Shown here piece by piece: positions 50,386 through 57,758 of a DNA stretch of 64,000 nt. Position numbers and translations under genes: made by a program. The stretch lies in NCBI RefSeq assembly GCF_051175385.1, contig NZ_CP195106.1, forward strand, positions 7,130,001 through 7,194,000. Reading direction: 5' to 3'. A model generated the notes under the pieces. That model had not been told where the DNA came from and searched no databases. It was given only the letters and a program-made list of their open reading frames with translations. The DNA comes from Tundrisphaera lichenicola (lineage in GTDB: Bacteria > Planctomycetota > Planctomycetia > Isosphaerales > Isosphaeraceae). Position 1 is the stretch's first letter; each line of letters starts with the position of its first letter.

Positions 50386-50768
50386 TGATTCTCATCGACA
50401 CTCATACGTTGCTCTGGTTCCTCCGGGACGATCCTCGACTCAGCTCGAAAGCAAAGGCGTTGATCGAAGACGCGAATCAACACAAGTTCGTCAGCATCGC
50501 CTCATGCTGGGAGATCGCCATCAAAGCAGGCCTGGGCAAGTTGCATTTGACGGAACCCAGCCGCTCTCTCCTGGAGCGAGAGCTACCCGCGAATCACCTG
50601 GATTTGCTCCCGATCTCCCTCGAGCATGCCACCACGGTCGAAGGGTTGGCCCATCACCACAACGATCCTTTCGACCGGCTTCTGATCGCCCAGGCCATCG
50701 TCGAGGGCATTCCCATCATCGGCGCGGATGTCGCCTTTGATTCGTATCCCGTCCGCAGGATCTGGTGA
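50385..50768 (+). CDS. PIN-domain (VapC-like) ribonuclease toxin, 127 aa
   Basis: Start ATG 50385 overlaps the antitoxin stop; a GTG three bases earlier is possible. Full PIN domain: MILIDTHTLLWFLRDDPRLS with D5, CWEIAIKAGLGKL with E43, HHNDPFDRLLIAQA with D94 and D97, and GADVAFDSYPV with D115. The acidic quartet that binds Mg for RNA cleavage is thus intact, and the length is normal. The toxin should be held inactive by the upstream Phd-like antitoxin. The RNA target cannot be predicted. Confidence 0.93.
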   Translation: MILIDTHTLLWFLRDDPRLSSKAKALIEDANQHKFVSIASCWEIAIKAGLGKLHLTEPSRSLLERELPANHLDLLPISLEHATTVEGLAHHHNDPFDRLLIAQAIVEGIPIIGADVAFDSYPVRRIW

Positions 50769-50803
50769 CCCATCGAGCATTGCAAGTCCAGGGGTGATCG
50801 AGC

Positions 50804-51619
50804 ATGGGCGAAGCAGATCCCGACGGCAGTTGCACCGAGCGGATGGTCCCCGAGGATGCCCACGCGCGGATCTTCTGGGAGCATGTCGCCCGCTATCGGT
50901 TCGCGAAGGATCATGTCGTCGGCAAGCGGGTGCTCGACATCGCCTGCGGAGAGGGGTATGGGGCGGCGGGCCTGGCCATGGCCGGGGCCTCGAGCGTCGT
51001 GGGGGTCGACCTCTCGCCCGAAGCCTGCGAGCATGCCCGAGCCAAGTATGGTCTCGACGCCCGGGTCGGCAACGCGCAGGCGATCCCTTTGCCGGATCGG
51101 TCGGTCGACTTGGTCGTCTCGTTCGAGACGATCGAGCACGTCGAGAATCCCGACCAATTCCTCCGCGAATGCGCCCGGGTCCTCGTGCCCGAGGGGGTCC
51201 TGATCCTCTCGACCCCCAACCGGCCGGTCTACAGCGGCGAGGGGCCGCTCAACCCGTTCCACCAATCCGAGCTGGATGAGGGGGAGTTCGTCGGGCTCCT
51301 GGAGTCGCGGTTCCGGTCGGTCCGGCTCTACTCGCAGTTTCCTCGAACGGCCGCCTGGTGGAGCCCTCGGTCCCTGGCGGCCGAGCGGTCTCCCTGGCTC
51401 CGGATCCGAGGGTTCTGGAGGGCCACCACCTGGCTCTGCCCCGCGATCCGGCCCGAGGTCGACCCGGCCACGAGATCCAGGATCCTCGAACTGATCCAGG
51501 GCCGCGACCGATTCCCGTCCTCGATCTTCAACCCTTACGTCGTCCGCGGGCGGTCGAGGCGGTCCCGCGAGGAACCGTACCTCTTCATCGCGGTCGCCCG
51601 GGGGATCAAGCCAGACTGA
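50804..51619 (+). CDS. Class I SAM-dependent methyltransferase
   Basis: Product of 271 residues. SAM motif VLDIACGEGYGAAGLAMAGA (about residue 43), then VVGVDLSPEACEHARAKYGL, ARVGNAQAIPLPDRSVDLVV (acidic loop) and FETIEHVENPDQFLRECARV followed by LVPEGVLILSTPNRPVYSGE. The STPN segment is typical of the Methyltransf_11/UbiE-like and glycan O-methyltransferase group. A C-terminal extension (about residues 155-260) is basic and Trp-rich. It follows the toxin gene by 35 bases but is likely unrelated to it. Substrate unknown. Confidence 0.88.
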   Translation: MGEADPDGSCTERMVPEDAHARIFWEHVARYRFAKDHVVGKRVLDIACGEGYGAAGLAMAGASSVVGVDLSPEACEHARAKYGLDARVGNAQAIPLPDRSVDLVVSFETIEHVENPDQFLRECARVLVPEGVLILSTPNRPVYSGEGPLNPFHQSELDEGEFVGLLESRFRSVRLYSQFPRTAAWWSPRSLAAERSPWLRIRGFWRATTWLCPAIRPEVDPATRSRILELIQGRDRFPSSIFNPYVVRGRSRRSREEPYLFIAVARGIKPD

Positions 51620-51640
51620 ATCTCCGACCGGACCGGGCGA

Positions 51641-52963
51641 TCATCGAGGAGGGCCGGGCGCCGTGAGGTAGGCCAGGAGGTCGCGGGTCCCTTGCTCACC
51701 CAGCGCCCCGAGCAGCCCGACCGGCATGATCGACGAGGCACTCGGGCGGATCTCCTCCACTTCGTCGCGAGGGATCACGGTCTGCTTGGCGTCGATGTCG
51801 CTGACCTTCAACGAGTCGGCCCCCTCGGCCCGGACCACGCCCATGGCGATCCGACCGTCTTTCATCGCGACGGTCCACGAGAGGTAGTCGGGGTGGATCG
51901 AGGCGCTCGGCTCGATGATGTTCTGATAGACCCAGGCCCGGTCACGACCGGCCAGGGTGGTCAGGTCGGGGCCGACCTGCCCGCCTTGACCTCGGACCTG
52001 GTGGCAATTGGCGCACTTGGCCTGCTCGCCCCGGAAGATCACCTCGCCCCGGGCGGGGTCGCCGCCGGTCAGGAACGTCTCGGGGACCGCGGGCGTCGGT
52101 GCGGGCGGCAACGCGGGCGGGGCCCAGGAGAGCACGAAGGCCGAGCGGGGCAGGGGGCTCTCCGGGGGGGCTTCCCCCAGGCCGGTCGTCACCCGGAGCC
52201 GGGGCGCCCGCCCCTGGGAAGTTTCGAGGGTCAGGTCCAGCCCGATCGCCTCGCCGGTCGACTCCACCTTGATCGTCGCCCGATGGGCATCGCCGCCGCG
52301 TTCGGACTTCGCCGACTCCGAATCCAGCATCACCTCGAACGCCGAGCCCGCCTCGATCGCCAGGACGGCCTCTCCCTTCGGCAGGACGACCAGGGTCCGG
52401 ATCGTCAAGCGGCCGGGCTTCTCGACCATCGGCCAGAGTCGGTCGTGCTCGGCCGATCCCGCCAGCAAGACCCGGCTGGCCTCGGGCTCGACGTGAGGCC
52501 ACCAGCCCGACCACGACGGCTTCTCCCCGTCCCCCTGGGCCCATCCCACCTCGACGCCCGAGAGGTCGTAGCTCAGTTCGACCCGCGATCCTTCCCCCGC
52601 CTGGCCCGCCCCCTTCAGGCCCGGCAAGGTCAGCCGGTAGGTCGCCTCGCGAGGGTGGGGGTCGGTGACCAGGACCAGCGTCCGCCCTTCGTCGATCAGT
52701 CGCGCCGAGGCGATCCGGAGCGCCCCCCGATCGCCGCCCGGTCGTCCGGCCGAGTCCGGCTTGCCCGGCTTGGGCTCCTCGCCGAACCCCACCGACCCGC
52801 CGACCATCCCGGTCGCCACCGAGGGGTCGACCGCGCGGTCGAAGGCCACCCGGACCTCCATCGGCCCGGCCGCCCACGTTGCGACCGCCTTCGGGGGGGG
52901 CTCGGCCGCCGGGACATCCCCCGAACCGAGCCAGGACACGACGACAAGCAAGGAAATCCGCAT
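51641..52963 (-). CDS. Exported haem-binding protein (Pirellula/Verrucomicrobium type c-haem domain)
   Basis: Product of 440 residues with a signal peptide (MRISLLVVVSWLGSGDVPAA). Residues about 25-290 form a beta-rich domain (WAAGPMEVRVAFDRAVDPSV at the start). The C-terminal about 130 residues carry a c-type haem motif: RGEVIFRGEQAKCANCHQVR (CANCH), VGPDLTTLAGRDRAWVYQNI, IEPSASIHPDYLSWTVAMKD, EEIRPSASSIMPVGLLGALG. This is the planctomycete haem-binding domain family (TIGR02603-like): the CxxCH followed by GPDLT, IEPSxxI and the Met-bearing SxMP ligand. Likely a periplasmic electron carrier or sensor. It diverges from the endonuclease III gene. Confidence 0.9.
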   Translation of the reverse strand: MRISLLVVVSWLGSGDVPAAEPPPKAVATWAAGPMEVRVAFDRAVDPSVATGMVGGSVGFGEEPKPGKPDSAGRPGGDRGALRIASARLIDEGRTLVLVTDPHPREATYRLTLPGLKGAGQAGEGSRVELSYDLSGVEVGWAQGDGEKPSWSGWWPHVEPEASRVLLAGSAEHDRLWPMVEKPGRLTIRTLVVLPKGEAVLAIEAGSAFEVMLDSESAKSERGGDAHRATIKVESTGEAIGLDLTLETSQGRAPRLRVTTGLGEAPPESPLPRSAFVLSWAPPALPPAPTPAVPETFLTGGDPARGEVIFRGEQAKCANCHQVRGQGGQVGPDLTTLAGRDRAWVYQNIIEPSASIHPDYLSWTVAMKDGRIAMGVVRAEGADSLKVSDIDAKQTVIPRDEVEEIRPSASSIMPVGLLGALGEQGTRDLLAYLTAPGPPR

Positions 52964-53091
52964 GGAAGTTCGCGCCGAGGGTTATGAGGATCAGGCCGCG
53001 GCATATCGTTCGCGACTCGTGGTCGATCGTTTATCGTAGGCATTCCCCCCCCTTCGAGACAACCATCGGGCCTCGCCCACGGAAAGTCATC

Positions 53092-53760
53092 ATGCCCGCC
53101 CGGGAACCGTTCGACATCGACGAGGCGTTCCGCCGGCTCCGCGAGGCCGTGGCCGGGCTCCCCAAGGCCGCGATGTTCGACCTCCGCGACCGGGGATTCA
53201 ACTCGCCGTTCGAGCAGCTCGTCGGCAGCCTGATCTCGGCCCGGACCCGCGACGAGACCACGATGGGCGTCTGCCTCCGCCTCTTCGAGACGGCCCGGAC
53301 CCCGCAGGCGATGGCGAAGCTGGACGTGCCCACGCTCGCCGACCTCCTCCGGGGGGCATCCTTCCCCGAGCCCAAGGCCCGCGACCTGATCGCCCTGTCG
53401 GAGCAGATTATCGAGGAGCATCGAGGGATCGTGCCCGACACGCCGGAGGGCCTGACCGCCTTCCGAGGGGTCGGCCCCAAGATTGCCGCGCTGACCCTGG
53501 CCGTCGGCTTCGGCAGGCCCGCGATCGCGGTCGATATCCACGTCCACCGGATCGTCAATCGTTGGGGTTACGTCGAAGCCACGACCCCCGAGCGGACCAT
53601 GATCGAACTCGCCGCCAGGCTCCCCGAGCGCTACTGGATCGAGATCAACGAGCGGCTCGTCCCCTTCGGCAAGGCCGTCTGCACCGGGGTCCGGCCGAAG
53701 TGTTCGAAGTGCCCGCTCCTGTCGATCTGCGGGCAGGTTGGGGTGACTTCGAGCCGGTGA
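53092..53760 (+). CDS. nth: Endonuclease III (DNA glycosylase/AP lyase)
   Basis: Product of 222 residues from ATG 53092. All key features of Nth are visible: FEQLVGSLISARTRDETT, the helix-hairpin-helix FRGVGPKIAALTLAVGFG with the catalytic Lys of GxGxK, VDIHVHRIVNRWGYVE with the catalytic Asp, and a C-terminal iron-sulphur site C-x6-C-x2-C-x5-C (CTGVRPKCSKCPLLSIC). The enzyme excises oxidised pyrimidines in base-excision repair. It converges with the TOPRIM-like gene, five bases apart. Confidence 0.95.
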   Translation: MPAREPFDIDEAFRRLREAVAGLPKAAMFDLRDRGFNSPFEQLVGSLISARTRDETTMGVCLRLFETARTPQAMAKLDVPTLADLLRGASFPEPKARDLIALSEQIIEEHRGIVPDTPEGLTAFRGVGPKIAALTLAVGFGRPAIAVDIHVHRIVNRWGYVEATTPERTMIELAARLPERYWIEINERLVPFGKAVCTGVRPKCSKCPLLSICGQVGVTSSR

Positions 53761-53765
53761 GAATC

Positions 53766-54428
53766 TCAGCCGGGGATAAACCGCAGATCGCGCAGGGCTC
53801 GGCGGAGATCTTCCTCAAAATTCTGAAAGGAAGGGACATTCCTCAATCCCTCAAGTCGAATCTGTTCGGCGAGGATTGCCAAGATCCCGTTGCGAGGCGG
53901 ACGTCGACGACCGACCGCGTTCAGGTAGGCCTGGTCGAGAGAGCGTTTCGGATCAGGCAACGATTCGACTTCGGCTGTTTTTGCCGGAAGTCCGAGCTGA
54001 TCATCGGGTAGTCTCGAACCGAGGGCGGTACGCAACGCATCCCCGTCCGACAGTGCCCATGCCTCGGTCTCGCGAACGGGCACGACGGCAACTGTACCAT
54101 CGGCCCACCTCGGCGATTGGCGTTTCAGCAGTTCGATGGCGGGCTGAACTTTTTCAAGTCGAGCCCGCTTCGGATCGTTGGCACCGTCCGTATGGACGAA
54201 GAGGATGTCGAAAGCCCCGTCGACAGACTCCACCGCCGCCAAAATCCGTGCCGCTCGATCCGGAGGCCTATCCTTCTTGGGAGCATCTACAGGAACTACA
54301 TCTCCGATTTGTACCTGGTCGATTGCTTCCCTCAAGCAAAGGTCATCGGCAAGCCGACGCAGGATGGGTAAAAGAAACCAATAGTCGGTCGGCCCTTCCG
54401 CATAAAGGGCGAGCCCCAGATAGCGCAT
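53766..54428 (-). CDS. TOPRIM-like DUF4276-type protein paired with the AAA ATPase
   Basis: Product of 220 residues from ATG 54428, four bases after the ATPase stop. It begins MRYLGLALYAEGPTDYWFLL: the EGPTD at the start is the acidic loop of TOPRIM-fold nucleases (DUF4276/RloB group). Then FDILFVHTDGANDPKRARLE supplies the D-x-D pair and VPVRETEAWALSDGDALR a conserved Glu. DUF4276-type proteins accompany OLD/RecF-like ATPases in predicted anti-phage modules. The gene and its partner are less GC-rich than their neighbours and lie as a two-gene cassette between nth and unrelated genes, which suggests acquisition. Activity is inferred from motifs only. Confidence 0.75.
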   Translation of the reverse strand: MRYLGLALYAEGPTDYWFLLPILRRLADDLCLREAIDQVQIGDVVPVDAPKKDRPPDRAARILAAVESVDGAFDILFVHTDGANDPKRARLEKVQPAIELLKRQSPRWADGTVAVVPVRETEAWALSDGDALRTALGSRLPDDQLGLPAKTAEVESLPDPKRSLDQAYLNAVGRRRPPRNGILAILAEQIRLEGLRNVPSFQNFEEDLRRALRDLRFIPG

Positions 54429-54432
54429 GACG

Positions 54433-55803
54433 TCAGGCGTCCCGATCGACTGTGGATAGATACTTCGTGACTTCATAGGGCGCGACGTAATCTCTTTCAT
54501 CGCCAAACTCGATGAACGCCTGATTCTCCGGCTTGATGGGGCGAATGCGAGTCCTCCTTATGACCTGTTTGCACCCCGGATCGACAACATCAATCATGTC
54601 TGCAAACATCATTTCTTGCTTGGAGAGGTTGGACAAGAATACCGGTGAGTGGCTATTCAGCAAAACTTGTGAAAGCGGTTCTTCGTCCTGACCTCGCTCT
54701 TCAAATGGTCGGTTAACCGCATCGCGAATGAATTCGATCAACCCGGCGAGACGGCCGGGATGGATACCGTTTTCCGGCTCTTCGAAACAGATCAGTCCGC
54801 GATGTTTAGGGTCGTGCAGGATTGTCAACAGAGCAAGCACGCGCAACGTCCCATCCGAAACGATCCGGGCGCTCATCGAAGGTGCGTCCCTGAACTGCAA
54901 ATCGACCCGATATTTATGATCCTGAATATCTTCGTCCAAACTCAAGCCCACCACGCCCTTGATGAGCCCGGCTAGATCAATCGCGATGTCGGATAGGACT
55001 CCTTGGGGACGAGTCGGAGTTGATGTGTCGTGCTTGATTCGCGCCAGAACCGACGCGAGGTTCGACCCGTTGGGTTCCAATTCGTCGGGGGCGGTCGTGG
55101 AACTCGATTGTCGCATCGCGACCGGGTCCAGTTGCAAGAACCGCCATGACCTCAATTCTTCCCGCAATCCAAAGAGGTGCGGAAAATCGGCACTCGTGAT
55201 ACTCGAAAGCACTGTGGCCTCGGCTGCATCGGCCGGGCGGCTCCTGCCCTGATGACCATCCTGGCGAATTTCGAAACGACGAACCCCTCCGGAAATCTGG
55301 GTCGTTAGCCAGGGTACGATTCGCGAATAATTCAAATACTTTCGCTTGAACTCGCCTGCTGGCTTCTTGCCATTCGGACGCCAGTGGTCGTCCTTGCTCA
55401 AGATGGGGCTAGCCTCCTCGCGCGTGACGACCAGTCGATCGATGCCTCGATTGTCTTTCTTCTGCTCGATCTCGACCTCGTATCGAATCCGTGAATGCGT
55501 GATCTTGACGACGGCTCCCCAGGGGTCCGTCATGCGTGGATCGAGGAGGACTTCGACGGCGAACTTCATCCGAGAACCGGGTAAGCCATCGGTCCCGAAG
55601 CGGAATAGTTCGTGAGTCTCTCCTCGAATCTGCTGGATCGCTGTCCGAAGGTCCGTCCCAGCGAGTAAGGAGAGGAGTCGGATCGCGTCGAACAGGTTGG
55701 ACTTACCGGAGGCATTCGGGCCGACAATGACCGAGAAGGGATTGAGGTTGACAGCAAAATCGTCAAACGATTTAAATCCTGATATCTCTATTTTTGTCAG
55801 CAT
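54433..55803 (-). CDS. AAA/OLD-RecF-like ATPase of a putative defence module
   Basis: Product of 456 residues from ATG 55803; a GTG at 55815 is possible. Walker A is GPNASGKS (residues 28-35) after MLTKIEISGFKSFDDFAVNL, the 'I-x-GFKSF' opening of RecF/SMC-like ATPases. A signature-like SDGTLRVLALLTILHD follows, then Walker B LICFEEPENGIHP near residue 340 and the switch histidine in LLNSHSPVFLSNL. A long insert (about residues 85-260) lies between the halves. Such ATPases with a TOPRIM/DUF4276 partner occur in the AbiL/RloAB and related anti-phage systems. The pair here is transcribed together. No phage or plasmid gene is adjacent. Confidence 0.85.
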   Translation of the reverse strand: MLTKIEISGFKSFDDFAVNLNPFSVIVGPNASGKSNLFDAIRLLSLLAGTDLRTAIQQIRGETHELFRFGTDGLPGSRMKFAVEVLLDPRMTDPWGAVVKITHSRIRYEVEIEQKKDNRGIDRLVVTREEASPILSKDDHWRPNGKKPAGEFKRKYLNYSRIVPWLTTQISGGVRRFEIRQDGHQGRSRPADAAEATVLSSITSADFPHLFGLREELRSWRFLQLDPVAMRQSSSTTAPDELEPNGSNLASVLARIKHDTSTPTRPQGVLSDIAIDLAGLIKGVVGLSLDEDIQDHKYRVDLQFRDAPSMSARIVSDGTLRVLALLTILHDPKHRGLICFEEPENGIHPGRLAGLIEFIRDAVNRPFEERGQDEEPLSQVLLNSHSPVFLSNLSKQEMMFADMIDVVDPGCKQVIRRTRIRPIKPENQAFIEFGDERDYVAPYEVTKYLSTVDRDA

Positions 55804-55833
55804 ATAAGGTTTCACAGATCGACAAATCGAGCT

Positions 55834-56697
55834 TCACTCCCCCCGCCATCGCCGGGGCGGGGCCGCGTCGAACCTCCCGGCGGGGGGACTGAACTTGATC
55901 CCGACCTGCCAGAGGAGGTCGGGCTGGTGCTTGGCGAGGAGGTACTTCATCACCACCTCGTCGGAGGGGGGCATCCCGGGGTCCTGGAAGACCACGCAGA
56001 GGCGGGCCTCGGCCCGGTGGGTCTTGGCGTCCCAGACCTCGATCAGGCCGTGGGGTCGTCGAGGGATCCGATAGAACTTACCGTTTGTGAGGACGGTCAC
56101 CCGGTCGAACCGGCAGAACTCGTCGAACTCCTTCTTGTCGACCACGTCGCGGACCAGCTCGGCGGCCACCAGCTCGGGCACGCCCTTCTGATAGGCGGCG
56201 GCGTCGAGCCTCATCGGCTCGTCCTCGATCGTGGGCTGGGGGATGCTCCGACCCTCGATCACCCGGAAGATCTCCCACTCGACGAGCCGGGCATAGCCCG
56301 CCCTCAGCGCGGCGCTGGAGATGACCATCTGGGGAAAGGCGGCGGCGGCCCGGACGACCTCGACGGCGAAGGCGTTGGCCTCTCGCTGGAGCTTGGACAT
56401 CCAGAAGCGGGGGGTCTGGGCGCGGTCGTCCTCGCTGTAGCGGAAAGCCCTAGGTCCGACATCGGGGATCGTCACGTCGGTCTCGGAGCCCTCCTTCTGG
56501 AGGTTCCGGAGGACCACGTCATAGGTATCCTCGCCCCGGACGAATCGCTCGGAGGCGTCCTGATGCCCCTGGTTCTTGACGCGGACGACCCGGTAGCTGG
56601 GGCGGGCGCGAAAGGAGACCTCGCGGGCCTTGGCGTCGACGGGGGATCGCTCGTCGGCGACGTCGATCTCCCATCGGAGGTAGCCGGTCCGGATCAT
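55834..56697 (-). CDS. Hypothetical protein paired with a small upstream gene, 287 aa
   Basis: Start ATG 56697 (MIRTGYLRWEIDVADERSPV). Soluble alpha/beta protein with FRYSEDDRAQTPRFWMSKLQ, VEWEIFRVIEGRSIPQP, AAELVRDVVDKKEFDEFCRF and YRIPRRPHGLIEVWDAKTHR followed by LCVVFQDPGMPPSDEVVMKY. The last block ('CV.....MPPSDEVVMKYLL') is the most conserved-looking part. I know of no named family. The gene begins 23 bases after the 75-residue gene upstream, so they form a two-gene operon. Confidence 0.72.
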   Translation of the reverse strand: MIRTGYLRWEIDVADERSPVDAKAREVSFRARPSYRVVRVKNQGHQDASERFVRGEDTYDVVLRNLQKEGSETDVTIPDVGPRAFRYSEDDRAQTPRFWMSKLQREANAFAVEVVRAAAAFPQMVISSAALRAGYARLVEWEIFRVIEGRSIPQPTIEDEPMRLDAAAYQKGVPELVAAELVRDVVDKKEFDEFCRFDRVTVLTNGKFYRIPRRPHGLIEVWDAKTHRAEARLCVVFQDPGMPPSDEVVMKYLLAKHQPDLLWQVGIKFSPPAGRFDAAPPRRWRGE

Positions 56698-56720
56698 GCG
56701 ATTGGCCCCGTCCCGATCGC

Positions 56721-56948
56721 TCAGCCGCCCTGGATGGCGGGGACCAGGAGGATCTCGGGGGCCGTCGCGTCGAACTCGCGAATCGGCCGGGTCTGACCCG
56801 GCCCGTCGAGCCGGAAGGCCAGGCGTCCCGCGGTGAAGTTCTCGGCGAAGGCGATGGCAGCACCGTCGACGGTGTCGGGCCGATTCGGGTCCCACTCGGC
56901 CAGGCAGAGGTCGCCGTGTCCGGTCTTCAAGAGTCGCAACTTCGCCAT
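56721..56948 (-). CDS. Small hypothetical protein, 75 aa, partner of the downstream gene
   Basis: Starts MAKLRLLKTGHGDLCLAEWD and continues DGAAIAFAENFTAGRLAFRL and REFDATAPEILLVPAIQGG. Compact beta-rich composition with a C-terminal Gly-Gly. A polypeptide of this size ending in -QGG resembles ubiquitin-like or ThiS/MoaD-like carriers in its end only; no other part of the fold can be confirmed. It is followed by the 287-residue gene after 23 bases. Confidence 0.6.
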   Translation of the reverse strand: MAKLRLLKTGHGDLCLAEWDPNRPDTVDGAAIAFAENFTAGRLAFRLDGPGQTRPIREFDATAPEILLVPAIQGG

Positions 56949-57117
56949 GGCGGGCTCGCTCCGTCAGGGGCCGGGATTCGTTGATCCATATCCGCCCGAC
57001 CGATTGGTGGGGCAGGGACCATTGTAGCGATTCGACCGGTTCAAGGGTAGGCTTCCCGCGATCTCCTATCGGGGGAAAGGCGGCCCTGGCCGGTGAATCG
57101 ACCGGAGAGCCCCGCCA

Positions 57118-57435
57118 TCAGATCCGCCCGCGCATCAGGAGGACGAAGACGATGGGGACCAGCAGGACCATCATCACGGCCACCAGGCAGCCGAGGGTCA
57201 CGATCATCTCGGTCTGCCGCTCGGGCGGGGCGGCGTTGATCCGGTCGGCGGCCTTGAGATAGCTGGCGAAGAAGAGGTTGATCGTCAGCAAGACCGAGGC
57301 GATGAACAGGGGGAACTCGATCCCGAATCCCAGGCTGGCCGATTGGATCAGGATGGCCACGTCGACCGCGACGACGGCCGTGAGGATCATCAAGCCTCGC
57401 GTCGAGATCCGCCGACGCCCCGGACGCCCGTTCAA
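57118..57435 (-). CDS. Four-helix membrane protein, 105 aa (second gene of a coupled pair)
   Basis: Chosen start is TTG 57435, overlapping the previous stop as TTGA; the product then begins (M)NGRPGRRRISTRGLMILTAV. Hydrophobic helices: MILTAVVAVDVAILIQSA, FPLFIASVLLTINLFFASYL, IVTLGCLVAVMMVLLVPIVF. The 'STRGLMxL' start is shared with the upstream gene (FSTRGMMLLVGLLGFDAAVL), so the two proteins appear to be related small membrane proteins. Function unknown. Confidence 0.65.
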   Translation of the reverse strand: MNGRPGRRRISTRGLMILTAVVAVDVAILIQSASLGFGIEFPLFIASVLLTINLFFASYLKAADRINAAPPERQTEMIVTLGCLVAVMMVLLVPIVFVLLMRGRI

Positions 57436-57743
57436 AATCGACCCGACAGGAAGAGGACCGAGAGGATCCCGAAGGCCATGACCGCGAGGTAGAGGCCCGC
57501 GATCAGCATCGGGGAGGGGGTGGCCCGCCAACCACCGGCCCGGGCCCGGGCGAAGTGCCGCCAGAGGCCGAACAGGACGAGGTTCAGCACGAGCAAGACC
57601 AGCCCGAAGCCGAACGTGTACTCCGGCGCCGAGTGGACGACCCGGCCCTGCTGGTAGGCCCGGGCCAGCACGGCGGCGTCGAAGCCGAGGAGCCCGACGA
57701 GCAGCATCATCCCTCGGGTCGAGAACTGCAACCCCTCGCTCAT
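57432..57743 (-). CDS. Small membrane protein, 103 aa (first gene of a coupled pair)
   Basis: Begins MSEGLQFSTRGMMLLVGLLG, the same 'STRGxMxL' opening as its neighbour. Three hydrophobic helices (MMLLVGLLGFDAAVLARAY, YTFGFGLVLLVLNLVLFGLW, MLIAGLYLAVMAFGILSVLF). The gene is 15 bases downstream of the aldehyde dehydrogenase gene, so it may share its transcript. The stop overlaps the next start. Confidence 0.7.
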   Translation of the reverse strand: MSEGLQFSTRGMMLLVGLLGFDAAVLARAYQQGRVVHSAPEYTFGFGLVLLVLNLVLFGLWRHFARARAGGWRATPSPMLIAGLYLAVMAFGILSVLFLSGRF

Positions 57744-57758
57744 GACTTGCCCCCGGTG

